A stretch of DNA of 64,000 bases from Candidatus Eisenbergiella merdavium (GCA_019119595.1 DWWS01000050.1:105938-169937), one strand, 5' to 3'; positions 16,668-26,614 are shown, numbered from the stretch's first letter. The notes: generated by a model from the letters alone, not told the origin. Numbers and translations are program-made.

Positions 16668-18075
16668 AAGCATCAGGTGGAAAATTGCCGCGGCAGTCAT
16701 CATCGCGGTCTGTGTCGTTTTCGCAGCGGTTTCCATTTATCTGATCCCCAGACTGTATAATCTCTCTGCGGAAGCGGATTTCACCTATGATGATAAGATC
16801 GTCGGTTTTCCCATGACCGGATATGCTCCTTCCGCCGAGGAGGATTTTGCCGAGAAGGCCAGCCTGGTCTTTATCAACCTGACCTGGGCGGAATGGGAGC
16901 CGGAAAGAGGGAAATATGATATTGCCGGGCTGGAAGAGAAATACCAGCTCAACCGCTGGAAAGCTGCAGGAAAGCATGCCGTCCTCCGTTTTGTCTGCGA
17001 CAGGCCAGGAAGCGAGACGCACATGGATATTCCCCAGTGGCTGTACGAGCGGACCGGCGACGGAGTTTTTTACGATATCGACTATGGCATGGGCTACTGC
17101 CCCGACTATTCCAATGAAGCGTTTATCGAGGCGCACCGGGCCGCCCTTCAGGCCCTTGGAGAATATTTCAGCCAGGATACCTTTCTTGCCTATGTGGAGC
17201 TTGGAAGCCTGGGACACTGGGGCGAATGGCATACGCTGCATGAGGCGGGCCTTCCGGCCATGCCCGACATGGATACCTGCTGGCAGTACGCAAACCACTA
17301 TTCCGATTCCTTCATCAACGCAAAGCTGCTGATGCGCCGCAATTACGTGATCGCGGCGGACGGAAACATGGGCCTGTACAACGACATGGTTGGGCATGCA
17401 GGAGACACGCAGGAATGGCTGGACTGGCAGAAGGACGGCGGCTATTATGAGCTTCCTGACGGATCTCTCCCCTACAAACCCATGGAGGAGGTCTGGAATA
17501 CGGCCCCGGTGGGCGGGGAATTCACCGGCTCCATCCCCATGGAACAGATACTCACCGAGGATCTGACGCAGACGCTCGCTTATATCGAACAGTCTCACAT
17601 GACCTTCCTCGGCCCCCATACGCCGCTGAGATATGAGAATGCGGAAGAAGACATGGCTGAAAAAATCGCGGCAGTTGAGGCGCAGCTTGGATACCGCTAC
17701 TGGATCTCGCATCTGTCGGTGGATATCAGCTATATGGATCAGACCTTTGAAATCTCTCTCACCTGGGAAAATTCGGGGGCAGCGCCTGTTTATTTTGAAT
17801 GGCCTGTCATGATGTATGTGTACGATAAGGACGGAAGCCTGAAATACTGGGACAGTGTTGATCTGTCTCTTACAGAGCTGATACCGGGAGCCTCCGTTAC
17901 CACAACGAACAGCATCCCTTTCAACGATCTGTTCCGGGAAGGCTATACCATAGGGATCGGCATTCTGGATCCGATGACCGAACAGCCGGCCGTAGAGCTG
18001 TGCATGAATAAGGAATACCGGGACGGGATCAACATACTCTATACCTATGACGGAAGCACTGGCAAAACCTTTTAA
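16660..18075 (+). CDS. DUF4832-like glycoside-hydrolase-fold protein
   Basis: About 471 residues. The ATG at 16660 is preferred because TGGAGA sits six bases upstream; the ATG at 16648 overlaps that site. A membrane anchor (about 6-26) precedes a TIM-barrel-like domain with LVFINLTWAEWEPERG, HAVLRFVCDRPG, AYVELGSLGHWGEWH (candidate acidic catalytic residues near 185-195) and GPHTPLRY. A beta-sandwich DUF4832-type domain ends it (about 350-470). The layout resembles retaining glycosidases. In this operon it could trim or cut the Pel polymer outside the cell, replacing the hydrolase domain of classical PelA, which is otherwise missing. That role is inference. Confidence 0.65.
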   Translation: MDKSIRWKIAAAVIIAVCVVFAAVSIYLIPRLYNLSAEADFTYDDKIVGFPMTGYAPSAEEDFAEKASLVFINLTWAEWEPERGKYDIAGLEEKYQLNRWKAAGKHAVLRFVCDRPGSETHMDIPQWLYERTGDGVFYDIDYGMGYCPDYSNEAFIEAHRAALQALGEYFSQDTFLAYVELGSLGHWGEWHTLHEAGLPAMPDMDTCWQYANHYSDSFINAKLLMRRNYVIAADGNMGLYNDMVGHAGDTQEWLDWQKDGGYYELPDGSLPYKPMEEVWNTAPVGGEFTGSIPMEQILTEDLTQTLAYIEQSHMTFLGPHTPLRYENAEEDMAEKIAAVEAQLGYRYWISHLSVDISYMDQTFEISLTWENSGAAPVYFEWPVMMYVYDKDGSLKYWDSVDLSLTELIPGASVTTTNSIPFNDLFREGYTIGIGILDPMTEQPAVELCMNKEYRDGINILYTYDGSTGKTF

Positions 18076-18101
18076 AAAATTAGATAAAGGAGGACGGGAA
18101 A

Positions 18102-19100
18102 TTGGAAGATAAAGACATTTTCCGGACTGCGGTATTTGGCGGATACCAGAAGGAAGACGTAACGGATTACATCCGTTCTCTGGAAAACGAGAACGAAACG
18201 CTCCGGATCCTTGCGAATAAAGAAAAAAGCGATCTCAGGACTCAGCTTGAGAAGGAAAAGGCAGTAAGCGAAGAGCTGAAAACCTCTCTGGCTGCCATGC
18301 ACGATAAGATCGCTTCCCTGGAGAACAGGCCGGAGCCGCCGGAAAGCACGGAAAATACGGAAAACACGCAGCGCAGTCCCGTTGCTGAACAGAATGAAGC
18401 CATGGAAAAAGCGGCCGCAGCGGAGGCCTCCGCGCAGCAGAGCCGTCTGCTGCAGGAGCAGCAGCTCCTGGCCGAAAATCTGATGCGGATGCAGAAGGAA
18501 ATGCAGACACAATGGCAGAAGGAGCTGGAGCAGCTCCGCCAATCCTGGGAAGAAATCCGGGAGAGGCTCGAAAGCGATGCCCTGTCCCGCTCTCCTCTTT
18601 CGCAAAACAGCCCGCCTCAGAGCAGCGGCGAACCGCCCAGACCTCAGCCTGCTGCACAGGAGGATTTCCCTTCCGCTTTCAAACAGGCAAAGGAGGATAT
18701 GGAACAGGCGGTTGCTGATTCAGAACAGGCGATTATCGATTCAGAGCAGGCGATTACCGATTCAGCGCAGGCGGTTGCTGATTCATCGCAGGCGGTTGCT
18801 GATTCAGCGCAGGCGGTTACTGAGCTGGAGGAAGCGGCTTCCGCTGCTGTGGTCCCCGCTCCTGCGGCGCACACCGCTTCCGCTTCGGAGCCGACGGAAC
18901 AGGACGAAGCCTCATCCGGGGAGGTCTGCACGCAGGCTCCTGACTCTGCTCCTGATTTTGCTCCTGATCTTGCTCCCGGTACCGCTCCTGACGATTCTCC
19001 GGCGCCTGTCCTGCCGCAGTATGCACACAAGGCCGACGCTTCCATCTCCCGGTCGCAGAAGCATCTTGAGGAGCTGCTTCTGAAGCTGGATAATTTCTAA
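18102..19100 (+). CDS. DivIVA-like coiled-coil protein with heptapeptide repeats
   Basis: A 332-residue cytoplasmic protein starting at TTG (18102) after AGGAGG. The N-terminus FRTAVFGGYQKEDVTDYIRSLE is a DivIVA-type module, which binds curved or polar membrane. A coiled coil follows (about 28-170), then six tandem EQAVADS-type heptapeptides (about 201-242). A low-complexity Ala/Pro/Asp stretch comes next, and a short conserved tail KHLEELLLKLDNF closes the protein. It follows the DUF4832 gene by 26 bp, so it is probably in the pel transcript. DivIVA relatives recruit wall-synthesis machinery to poles or septa; this one might localise the Pel complex. Confidence 0.7.
   Translation: MEDKDIFRTAVFGGYQKEDVTDYIRSLENENETLRILANKEKSDLRTQLEKEKAVSEELKTSLAAMHDKIASLENRPEPPESTENTENTQRSPVAEQNEAMEKAAAAEASAQQSRLLQEQQLLAENLMRMQKEMQTQWQKELEQLRQSWEEIRERLESDALSRSPLSQNSPPQSSGEPPRPQPAAQEDFPSAFKQAKEDMEQAVADSEQAIIDSEQAITDSAQAVADSSQAVADSAQAVTELEEAASAAVVPAPAAHTASASEPTEQDEASSGEVCTQAPDSAPDFAPDLAPGTAPDDSPAPVLPQYAHKADASISRSQKHLEELLLKLDNF
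18702..18827 (+). repeat. Six 21-bp tandem repeats in the DivIVA-like gene
   Basis: Six consecutive 21-base units, related to GAACAGGCGGTTGCTGATTC plus A, encode EQAVADS, EQAIIDS, EQAITDS, AQAVADS, SQAVADS and AQAVTEL. The unit length keeps frame, so copy-number change would lengthen or shorten the helix without disrupting the gene. Confidence 0.9.
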
Positions 19101-19127
19101 AACATACGGATTGAGAGGAAAAAATAG

Positions 19128-19964
19128 ATGAAAAAATTTCGAACAGCCTTATTTAACGGATACCAGAAGGGTGCGGTCGATGAATATCTGGAGGAACTGA
19201 CAAATGAGCTGGAGGAGCTGCGCGAGGACGCCATAAAGGCCCAGTCCGCAGACCAACTCAGCGCCAGGCTGAAGCAGGCGGAGGAGCAGAACGCACAGCT
19301 TAAAAAGCAGCTTCAGGAGCAGTCCGCGAAACTGGAAGAAGAAGCCGCTCAGAGCAAAAGACTTCTTGCGGAGCAGGAAAAACAACTCGCAGACCAGGAG
19401 CTCAGGCTCCGGCAAAAGGAACAGGAATTTCAGCAGGAACGCAAGCGGATTCTGGAGCAGAACACAGAATATGCGCAAAACGCTGAAAAGCTGAAAAAGT
19501 ACGAAACCGATTATTCCTCCTTTATGGATCTGATGGTGGATATGAAGGCTCAGGCCCGCAAAATTGTAACGGACGCGCAGGCCGATGCGGAGGAGATCCT
19601 GCTCATGGCGCGGAAAGACGCGGACGGCATCACGGAATCCGCCCAGGCAGACGCGGAAAAAATCACCGGTCAGGCAATGCTTGAGGCAGACGATTACCGC
19701 AGGAACATGGAAAGCGAGCTGGAAAAACGAAAGGAAGAGGAAGCTCTGAAATTCCAGATGGCGCGTTTCAAGATCGCAGGATATCTGGATTCCCTGAACC
19801 GCTCCCAGAACAAGCTCCTTGAGGTATACGAGGAATTCGGCCGGATCGTGGGACAGCTGCCTCTCAGGCTCGGAGACGTATTTTCCGAAAAGGATTTTGA
19901 GCTTCTTGACGACCCTCGGAAGGAGGAAAAGCCCTCTGAACAGAATACGCAGGAAAACGAGTGA
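19128..19964 (+). CDS. DivIVA-family coiled-coil protein
   Basis: A 278-residue protein beginning MKKFRTALFNGYQKGAVDEYLEELTNELEEL, a clear DivIVA N-terminal module with the FxxGYxxxxVDxYL pattern. A long Gln/Glu/Lys-rich coiled coil follows (about 30-130), then a second helical region with QADAEEILLMARKDAD repeats (about 150-190) and an acidic tail. It sits 27 bp after a related but more diverged protein whose N-terminus also reads FRTAxFxGYQK, so the two arose by duplication and may pair. They end the pel gene string; no convincing terminator follows before the convergent kinase gene. Confidence 0.8.
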   Translation: MKKFRTALFNGYQKGAVDEYLEELTNELEELREDAIKAQSADQLSARLKQAEEQNAQLKKQLQEQSAKLEEEAAQSKRLLAEQEKQLADQELRLRQKEQEFQQERKRILEQNTEYAQNAEKLKKYETDYSSFMDLMVDMKAQARKIVTDAQADAEEILLMARKDADGITESAQADAEKITGQAMLEADDYRRNMESELEKRKEEEALKFQMARFKIAGYLDSLNRSQNKLLEVYEEFGRIVGQLPLRLGDVFSEKDFELLDDPRKEEKPSEQNTQENE

Positions 19965-20103
19965 TGAGTGAAACAGCTCCGGAAAGCAAGTGACTCACAG
20001 CCTCAGCTCTGCCGGAAACCATCCGAGTGCGCCTGTGGTATATCGCGGCTGAATTCAATCAGGAAACTTCCATGTCAGGCAGTCCTTTTTCATTTGAACT
20101 ATA

Positions 20104-21555
20104 TCATTCCTGCGGACAGGCAGGGGGCTTTTGCAGTATCCACAAACAGGCCCTGCCTCCTATGGAGGTATTTTCAACAGAAAGGCTGCCTCCGTGTTTT
20201 TGGGCTATCTGCGATGCGAAGTAAAGCCCCATGCCCATGTGTCCATCCTGGGGGCGGCTGCCATCCTGCGTATAAAACGTCCTTCCCGCTTTTACCAGCG
20301 CTTCCGCCGAAAAGCCCGGGCCGCTGTCCTGAACCCAGATCCCTGTCTGATCCTCCAGAAATTCCACGCCAAGCATAATGGTTCCCCGGACCGGCGTAAA
20401 CCGGACGGCATTGCTGATCAGATTCTCCATCGCCCGAAGCACTTCGCTCTTTTCGACCAACACCGTTTCACCGTCCAGCTCAGAAACGGAAGGATCCGCG
20501 ATAACCTTCTGGTCTTTTAATACAGCCAGATCATGCCCCTTCTGCAGACAGGCCTCCAACAGCTCGCAGACGGGCATCTCCCCGCGATCCGCAGGAAAGC
20601 CCGCGCCCGATGTGACCTGGCGCAGACGTTTCACATATTCTTCAGCATAGCCCGCATTGCGCAGGATCGCCAGAACCAGCTCCTGCTGTGGTTGTTCCAG
20701 TCCTTCCTCCGCGAGCAGCTCCGCATTCCCGCCGATCACGGTGAGAGGCGTTTTCAGATCATGCGCCAGAGCGGCAAGCGCCTCATTCTTCCGCTGTTCC
20801 GCCGCCCACTGCTCCTTCAGAGAATGCGACAGCTCCCGGCGCAGCAGCCCGATCGTTTCGAGAGACGCCTGGAGCTCCCTCACACGGGCCTGTCCCGGCA
20901 GAGGCAGCTCCAGCTCCTGTTTCCGTACCATTTCACAGGCCTCCGCGATCGCCCGCGTATCCTCCCGAAGGATTTTGGCATAATGTCCGGTACACAGAGC
21001 GATCGATACCGCCAGCAGAGCCAGCAGCAGCCCGATATAAACCGTTTGAAAGTCAGGCAGGACCTCATTCAGATCCGGATCGGCGTAGCAGACGGAATAA
21101 TCATATTCCAGCATCACCGTCTGCCCGCTTTCCAAAGGAACAAGATGAAAATACTGGGAATAAAACCAGCCATGAGGCGCAGAGCTGCCGGCCAGCTCCT
21201 CGCGCGCATATTCCAGCTGCTTCTGATTCATGCTGCTCTCCAGGATCCGGCCGTCCTCCACCAATGCCCACTCATAAAAATGAGGAATCCCTTCCGAATC
21301 AAATTCTGCCTGCCCCTGCAGCGCCCTCTCCGTTTCTGTCAGGCCTCTGACCGCCGTATAAGCGGAAAGGACGAAGCCCATATTCACAAGAATATTGAAC
21401 AGGATCAGCCAGACGGCGCACAGCGCCGCCGCAAGGAATCCGGAGGTGAGCAGATACCTCCAGAAAACGCCGTTTAAGCCAATTCCCGTTTTCTCTCTTT
21501 TAAACCATTTTCCAGGCCCTTTTCGGTCATGCTTTTTTATTCTTCTCTTTTCCAT
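20104..21555 (-). CDS. Sensor histidine kinase
   Basis: A 483-residue membrane kinase. Helices at about 33-62 and 170-190 flank an extracellular sensor region of about 110 residues, a HAMP-like linker follows, then the HisKA domain with phospho-acceptor His265 in AHDLKTPLTVIGG. The HATPase domain carries the N box (ENLISNAVRF), DSGPGF and GMGLYFA. It overlaps the upstream response-regulator gene by 19 bp and is its cognate kinase. The stimulus is not evident; partnership with OmpR-type regulators and a TraX gene suggests an envelope or wall-stress signal, which is inference. Confidence 0.9.
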   Translation of the reverse strand: MEKRRIKKHDRKGPGKWFKREKTGIGLNGVFWRYLLTSGFLAAALCAVWLILFNILVNMGFVLSAYTAVRGLTETERALQGQAEFDSEGIPHFYEWALVEDGRILESSMNQKQLEYAREELAGSSAPHGWFYSQYFHLVPLESGQTVMLEYDYSVCYADPDLNEVLPDFQTVYIGLLLALLAVSIALCTGHYAKILREDTRAIAEACEMVRKQELELPLPGQARVRELQASLETIGLLRRELSHSLKEQWAAEQRKNEALAALAHDLKTPLTVIGGNAELLAEEGLEQPQQELVLAILRNAGYAEEYVKRLRQVTSGAGFPADRGEMPVCELLEACLQKGHDLAVLKDQKVIADPSVSELDGETVLVEKSEVLRAMENLISNAVRFTPVRGTIMLGVEFLEDQTGIWVQDSGPGFSAEALVKAGRTFYTQDGSRPQDGHMGMGLYFASQIAQKHGGSLSVENTSIGGRACLWILQKPPACPQE

Positions 21556-22205
21556 TTATATCCCGTTCCCCATACCGTTTCGATGGGCTCGCACCCCACA
21601 GAACGCAGCTTTGCCCGGATATTTTTGATATGCTCTGTGATGGCGGAATCGTCCGCCGTGCCGTCAAAGCCAAACACCGCCTCATAGATCTGCTCCTTGG
21701 AGAAGGTTTGTCCCGCATGGACCGCCAGCTGCTCACAGATCGCATATTCGCTGCGTGTCAGCCGGATGGGAAGCTCTTCGCAGTAAACCATCCGCTCCTT
21801 CAGATCGAAATCCAGCTTCCCTTTCCGGATCCGGCTGTGCGGCGTGCGCCTTTCCCGCCTGAGGTGGGCGTTCACTCTTGCCCGAAGCTCCGTCACACGG
21901 AAGGGTTTCATCAGGTAGTCGTCTCCGCCAAGGCCGAGTCCCCGGATGATATCCGCTTCCTCCGTTTTGGCCGTAAGGAACAAAATGGGGCAGTCCGCGG
22001 CAGAACGGATGCGCTGGCAGGCAGCAAACCCGTCCTCCCCCGGCATCATCACATCCAGCAGAATGCAGTCGGCCCATCTGCACTGTTCTGCCGTTATATC
22101 GCTGCCGGCCGGCAGCGTTTTTACAATATGTCCGTCCCGTTCCAGCGCCTTCGCCAAAAGAACGCGCACATCAGCGTCGTCATCAACCGCCAGAATATTT
22201 GCCAT
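21537..22205 (-). CDS. OmpR/PhoB-family response regulator
   Basis: 222 residues from the ATG at 22205, which has GAGGAG at good spacing; an in-frame ATG at 22223 lacks one. The receiver domain has the acidic pocket DDD (8-10), phospho-acceptor Asp51 in LLDVMMPG, Thr in FLTAK and Lys in DYLMKPF. The C-terminal winged helix contains RLTRSEYAICEQL and TVWGTGYKW. It is cotranscribed with the kinase downstream and probably with TraX upstream. Direct repeats in the operon promoter (23201-23219) are candidate binding sites. Confidence 0.92.
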   Translation of the reverse strand: MANILAVDDDADVRVLLAKALERDGHIVKTLPAGSDITAEQCRWADCILLDVMMPGEDGFAACQRIRSAADCPILFLTAKTEEADIIRGLGLGGDDYLMKPFRVTELRARVNAHLRRERRTPHSRIRKGKLDFDLKERMVYCEELPIRLTRSEYAICEQLAVHAGQTFSKEQIYEAVFGFDGTADDSAITEHIKNIRAKLRSVGCEPIETVWGTGYKWKREE

Positions 22206-22243
22206 AAAACTCCTCATTTCCAAGCGTTACTCACGCCTGCCCG

Positions 22244-23134
22244 TTATCCGGCCTTCGTCATGAAAAGCCAGGATAACGCATACAAAAGATAGATGTGAGC
22301 CGGATAAAATCCATAAAAGAGCTTTCCATGCCCGGCCCCGCGTCTGCCATTATAGCACAGAAGAAACGGCGCTGCAAAAACAGCTCCCAGCCATTCATAG
22401 TACATGGTAAACATCTGGGAAAATTCAAAATCCGGCCAGGTTCTGACCTGAAGGTATACCAGTACAAAATACCAGACAAAATTGACGGCGATCAGTGCGG
22501 CGACCTGCAGCCTCCTGTGCCTGCGCATGAAATACAGCGTAATTCCCGTCAGCAGGACGGGAAAGGTCACATCCCCGGAAATATTGATGACAGGCAAAAA
22601 TGTATAGCCCAAGATCCCCACGGCCGTAGCGATAACCGCATTTCCCCCGCTCAATATCCCCGCCAGAATGGGCCATATCGGAATCGCAAGGAGAACGCCG
22701 CATCCCATAGCCGCCTTTCTGAGATTCCGGCTTGCGATCCACTCAAAGGCCTGAAAGCATATGATCAGAATGACGAAGGACGACAGCATGGCGTTCTGCG
22801 GATAGAAGCCGTCCGGCCGGACAAGAATCCCTCCGAAACGCATAAAGAACAGAAGCAGCCCCATCGGGACGGAGACACAGAGCATTTTGAAAAGATACCT
22901 TTTCCGGCTTCTGGTATGCATAAAGCCTTCCACCAGACAGAAAAGAAACAACGGAGCCGCCAGACGCCCCGCCAGTCCGAACCACCAGGGAATCTGCCCC
23001 GTATATCCAAAGAAATAGTGGATATGATCCATCAGCATGGATACGAGCGCAATCCATTTTAAGCCTGTTTCGGTAATGCCCTGCCAGCCGGCCTCTGCAG
23101 GCTGGCTGACTGCATAAATTTTTTTGTGATCCAT
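22244..23134 (-). CDS. TraX-family membrane protein
   Basis: A 296-residue protein with about eight hydrophobic helices. The family opening is GLKWIALVSMLMDHIHYFF (about 24-42), with GRLAAPLFLFCLVEGFMHTRSR near 57-78 and a C-terminal HGKLFYGFYPAHIYLLYALSW. TraX proteins are acyltransferase-like; the original one N-acetylates F-pilin, while the many Firmicutes homologues have no known substrate and may modify envelope components. It has a strong GGAGG site and is the first gene of a TraX-regulator-kinase operon. Confidence 0.88.
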   Translation of the reverse strand: MDHKKIYAVSQPAEAGWQGITETGLKWIALVSMLMDHIHYFFGYTGQIPWWFGLAGRLAAPLFLFCLVEGFMHTRSRKRYLFKMLCVSVPMGLLLFFMRFGGILVRPDGFYPQNAMLSSFVILIICFQAFEWIASRNLRKAAMGCGVLLAIPIWPILAGILSGGNAVIATAVGILGYTFLPVINISGDVTFPVLLTGITLYFMRRHRRLQVAALIAVNFVWYFVLVYLQVRTWPDFEFSQMFTMYYEWLGAVFAAPFLLCYNGRRGAGHGKLFYGFYPAHIYLLYALSWLFMTKAG

Positions 23135-23183
23135 CAGAAACCTCCTTCATGCGGCGTTTCATTCACGCCCTGTTGATATCCTG

Positions 23184-23219
23184 ATTATAAAAGGAGATTC
23201 TAAGGATTTTATAAGGATT
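23184..23219 (-). promoter_or_regulatory. Promoter with response-regulator-type direct repeats upstream of TraX
   Basis: On the minus strand a TATAAT -10 element lies at 23189-23184 with no good -35. In its place lie two TAAGGATT units (plus-strand 23201-23208 and 23212-23219) exactly 11 bp apart, one helical turn. That is the classic layout of an OmpR-family activator site overlapping -35, which suggests that the regulator controls its own operon. Confidence 0.55.
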
Positions 23220-23223
23220 CTTA

Positions 23224-23270
23224 AAAAAACACCACCCGGTCTGCGAACCTGCGCAGATCAGATGGTGTTT
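23224..23270 (-). terminator. Terminator after tpiA
   Basis: On the minus strand AAACACCA...TCTGCG pairs with CGCAGA...TGGTGTTT and a run of seven T follows. It ends the gap-pgk-tpiA operon and separates it from the TraX promoter. Confidence 0.8.
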
Positions 23271-23320
23271 CGTCCTGTTCAGCAATGTTTCTTTTGCTTC
23301 TATTGCTTAAAATCTAAGCC

Positions 23321-24070
23321 TTACTTGTAGTTCACGATCTTCCCAAAGTCAGGCTTCAGGGAAGCGCCTCCTACCAGGCCGCCGTCGATGTCGGGCTGAG
23401 CGAAAAGCTCGGGAGCCGTAGCGGCGTTCACGGATCCGCCGTACTGGATGCGGATGGCTTCCGCGGTCGCTTCGTCATAGATCTCGCCGATGCATGCACG
23501 GATCGCCGCACAAACCTCCTGTGCCTGCTCGGTGGTAGCGGTCTTTCCGGTGCCGATCGCCCAGATGGGCTCGTAAGCGATCACAGCGGTCTTGGCCTGA
23601 TCCGCGGTCACATTCAGGAACGCGATCTTAATCTGCTGGCGGATCCAGTCGATGGTGATTCCCTGCTCTCTCTGAGTAAGGGTCTCGCCGCAGCAGATGA
23701 TGGGGGTAATGCCGTGCTCAAATGCCTTAAGAACCTTCTTATTCACGGTTTCGTCGGTCTCAGCGAAATACTCTCTTCTCTCGGAGTGGCCGATGATCAC
23801 ATACTTCACGCCGGCATCCGTCAGCATGTCGGGAGCGATCTCGCCGGTATAAGCGCCCTTCTCCTCGAAATACATGTTCTCAGCGCCGATCTCGATGTTG
23901 CTTCCCTTTGCAGCCTCTACAGCGGGAATGATGTCGATGGCGGGCACGCAGAACACCACGTCAACCTCGTCCGTAACCACGAGGGGCTTTAAGGTATTGA
24001 TCAGCTCCACAGCCTGGCTGGGAGTCATGTTCATCTTCCAGTTGCCTGCAATAATTTTTCTTCTTGCCAT
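23321..24070 (-). CDS. tpiA: Triosephosphate isomerase
   Basis: A 249-residue TIM barrel, full family length. It interconverts dihydroxyacetone phosphate and glyceraldehyde-3-phosphate. Visible catalytic parts are NWKMN (Asn10, Lys12), IIGHSERR (electrophilic His), [14 protein letters not shown] (catalytic Glu and the flexible loop) and the phosphate-binding YGGSVN. It lies 16 bp after pgk in the glycolytic operon. Confidence 0.98.
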   Translation of the reverse strand: MARRKIIAGNWKMNMTPSQAVELINTLKPLVVTDEVDVVFCVPAIDIIPAVEAAKGSNIEIGAENMYFEEKGAYTGEIAPDMLTDAGVKYVIIGHSERREYFAETDETVNKKVLKAFEHGITPIICCGETLTQREQGITIDWIRQQIKIAFLNVTADQAKTAVIAYEPIWAIGTGKTATTEQAQEVCAAIRACIGEIYDEATAEAIRIQYGGSVNAATAPELFAQPDIDGGLVGGASLKPDFGKIVNYK

Positions 24071-24086
24071 GATATGATAAACTCCT

Positions 24087-25295
24087 TTATTTGTCGTTTG
24101 CAGCAGCTACGCCGGGAAGCTCCTTGCCCTCAAGGAATTCCAGGGAAGCTCCGCCGCCGGTAGAGATATGGGTCATCTTGTCGCCGAAGCCAAGCTGGTT
24201 GACAGCAGCCGCGGAATCTCCGCCGCCGATGATGGTGGTGGCGTCCGTCTCAGCAAGAGCCTGCGCAACGGTGATGGTTCCCTTTGCCAGAACCGGATTC
24301 TCGAACACACCCATGGGTCCGTTCCACACTACGGTCTTGGCGCTCTTAACCGCCTCGGCGTACTCTTCCGCAGCCTTGGGTCCGATATCCAGGCCCATCA
24401 TGTCGGCCGGGATCGCATCAGCCGCGCATACGGTAACATCGATCTTGGCGTCGATCGGGCTCGGGAAGGAAGCGGCGCATACGGCGTCAACAGGAAGCAG
24501 CAGCTTCTTGCCAAGCTTCTCCGCCTTTTCCATCATTTCCTTACAATATTCGATCTTCTCATCGTCCACCAGGGATGCGCCGATCTCATAGCCCTTCGCC
24601 TTTAAGAAGGTGAAAGCCATTCCGCCGCCGATGATCAGGGTATCGCACTTCTCGAGCAGGTTGGAGATCACGTTCAGCTTGTCCGCGACCTTTGCACCGC
24701 CGAGGATGGCAACGAAGGGTCTTACCGGATTCTCCACCGCATTGCCCAGGAAGTTGATCTCCTTCTCCATCAGGTAGCCGACAACAGCGGTATCAACCAG
24801 CTGAGCCACGCCAACGTTGGAGCAGTGCGCTCTGTGAGCGGTTCCGAAAGCGTCGTTTACGAATACGTCGCAGAGGGAAGCCAGATCCTTGGAGAAAGCC
24901 TCTCCGTTCTTCGTCTCCTCCACGCGGTAGCGGGTGTTCTCCAGAAGGATCACGTCGCCGTCCTGCATGGCTTCTACAGCAGCCTTCGCGTTGGGGCCTA
25001 CCACCTCGGGATCAGCGGCAAACTTCACTTCCTGGCCGAGCAGCTCGGAAAGACGGGCAGCAACGGGAGCCAGGGACAGCTCGGGCTTGGGCTCTCCCTT
25101 GGGCTTTCCAAGATGGGAGCAAAGGATCACCTTTCCGCCGTCCGCGATCAGCTTCTTGATGGTGGGAAGGGCGGCAACCAGACGGTTCTCGTCGGTGATC
25201 TTTCCTTCCTTCAGCGGAACGTTGAAATCGCATCTGCAGAGAACTCTCTTGCCCTTTACGTTGATATCATCAACGGATTTCTTATTTAATGACAT
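24087..25295 (-). CDS. pgk: Phosphoglycerate kinase
   Basis: 402 residues from the ATG at 25295, which has AAGGAGG nine bases upstream; the frame stays open further upstream without a ribosome site. It transfers phosphate from 1,3-bisphosphoglycerate to ADP. Motifs include [11 protein letters not shown] (20-30), the triose-binding [19 protein letters not shown], the hinge GGAKVADKL and the nucleotide-binding GGGDSAAA near the end. It lies between gap and tpiA; a terminator hairpin (25404-25441) separates it from gap, so pgk is either reached by read-through or has its own undetected promoter. Confidence 0.97.
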   Translation of the reverse strand: MSLNKKSVDDINVKGKRVLCRCDFNVPLKEGKITDENRLVAALPTIKKLIADGGKVILCSHLGKPKGEPKPELSLAPVAARLSELLGQEVKFAADPEVVGPNAKAAVEAMQDGDVILLENTRYRVEETKNGEAFSKDLASLCDVFVNDAFGTAHRAHCSNVGVAQLVDTAVVGYLMEKEINFLGNAVENPVRPFVAILGGAKVADKLNVISNLLEKCDTLIIGGGMAFTFLKAKGYEIGASLVDDEKIEYCKEMMEKAEKLGKKLLLPVDAVCAASFPSPIDAKIDVTVCAADAIPADMMGLDIGPKAAEEYAEAVKSAKTVVWNGPMGVFENPVLAKGTITVAQALAETDATTIIGGGDSAAAVNQLGFGDKMTHISTGGGASLEFLEGKELPGVAAANDK

Positions 25296-25403
25296 GGTGA
25301 ATAACCTCCTTGACAGCGGGATTTTCCCGCGGGATGAAAGAACATGCAAAAGGAAATACATTTCCTCGGGAATCAATTCCCTCGGAAATTTATTCCATTT
25401 CGC

Positions 25404-25441
25404 TTAAAAAAGGGTCCGGTCCTTTTCAAGACCGGACCCTT
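25404..25441 (-). terminator. Terminator between gap and pgk
   Basis: On the minus strand AGGGTCCGGTC, TTGAAAAG loop region, then GACCGGACCCT and a run of six T. The near-perfect GC-rich stem should end most gap transcripts, allowing more gap than pgk mRNA. Confidence 0.85.
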
Positions 25442-25472
25442 AATGAGCCTATGCCTTTCTCAAACGAACTGA

Positions 25473-26492
25473 TTAAGCGTTCAGCAGCTTGCCGAAGTGC
25501 TTGATGGTGCGAACCATCTGGCTGGTATAGGAATTCTCGTTATCGTACCAGGAAACAACCTGTACTTCAGAGGTGTTCTCGTCGATGGGCAGAACCATGG
25601 TCTGGGTAGCATCGAACAGGGAACCATATCTCATACCAACGATATCGCTGGATACGATCTCATCCTCGTTGTAGCCGAAGGACTCGTTGGAAGCAGCCTT
25701 CATGGCAGCGTTGATGGCATCCTTGGTGGGCTGTCCCTTAACAACTGCGGTCAGGATCGTGGTGGATCCGGTAGGGGTAGGAACACGCTGAGCAGCGCCG
25801 ATCAGTTTTCCGTTCAGCTCAGGGATAACCAGGCCGATGGCCTTTGCAGCGCCGGTGCTGTTGGGAACGATATTCACAGCTGCAGCGCGGCTTCTTCTCT
25901 TGTCACCCTTTCTCTGAGGGCCGTCCAGAGTCATCTGATCTCCGGTGTAAGCGTGGATCGTGCACATGATACCGGTCTGGATCGGGAAAGCGTCGTTCAG
26001 AGCCTTCGCCATGGGAGCCAGGCAGTTGGTGGTGCAGGAAGCAGCGGAGATGATGTGGTCATCCTTGCTCAGGGTCTCGTGGTTAACGTTGTAAACGATG
26101 GTAGGAAGATCGTTTCCGGCAGGTGCGGAAATGATAACGTGCTTAGCGCCGGCATCGATATGAGCCTGTGCCTTAGCCTTGGAGGTGTAGAAGCCGGTGC
26201 ACTCCAGAACTACGTCAACACCGATCTCGCCCCAGGGGAGCTCAGCAGCGTTAGCCTTCGCATAAATCTTGATCTCTTTTCCGTCAACAGTGATGGAATC
26301 CTCACCGTAGGAAACCTTGTCAGCCAGCTCATATCTGCCCTGAGTAGAATCATACTTCAGCAGGTGAGCAAGCATCTCGGGAGAGGTCAGATCGTTGATC
26401 GCAACGATTTCGAATCCCTCTGCGCCGAACATCTGTCTGAAGGCAAGACGTCCAATACGGCCAAAACCATTAATTGCTACTTTGACTGCCAT
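25473..26492 (-). CDS. gap: Glyceraldehyde-3-phosphate dehydrogenase
   Basis: A 339-residue NAD-dependent type I GAPDH. The N-terminal [13 protein letters not shown]ossmann motif, the catalytic [13 protein letters not shown] (active-site Cys), HAYTGDQ and the C-terminal SWYDNENSY are all present. It oxidises glyceraldehyde-3-phosphate to 1,3-bisphosphoglycerate. It is first in the gap-pgk-tpiA order, with an AGGAGG site and a good promoter about 125 bp upstream. Confidence 0.98.
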   Translation of the reverse strand: MAVKVAINGFGRIGRLAFRQMFGAEGFEIVAINDLTSPEMLAHLLKYDSTQGRYELADKVSYGEDSITVDGKEIKIYAKANAAELPWGEIGVDVVLECTGFYTSKAKAQAHIDAGAKHVIISAPAGNDLPTIVYNVNHETLSKDDHIISAASCTTNCLAPMAKALNDAFPIQTGIMCTIHAYTGDQMTLDGPQRKGDKRRSRAAAVNIVPNSTGAAKAIGLVIPELNGKLIGAAQRVPTPTGSTTILTAVVKGQPTKDAINAAMKAASNESFGYNEDEIVSSDIVGMRYGSLFDATQTMVLPIDENTSEVQVVSWYDNENSYTSQMVRTIKHFGKLLNA

Positions 26493-26614
26493 TTTTAATT
26501 CCTCCTAAAAATGTTTTTTATATCATTCTGCCAGACATAACAGGACACAACAAAGACCGCCGTACACAGCACGGCCTGTCCCATTCTGCTTGACAAAATT
26601 TTATCAGCAAAATC

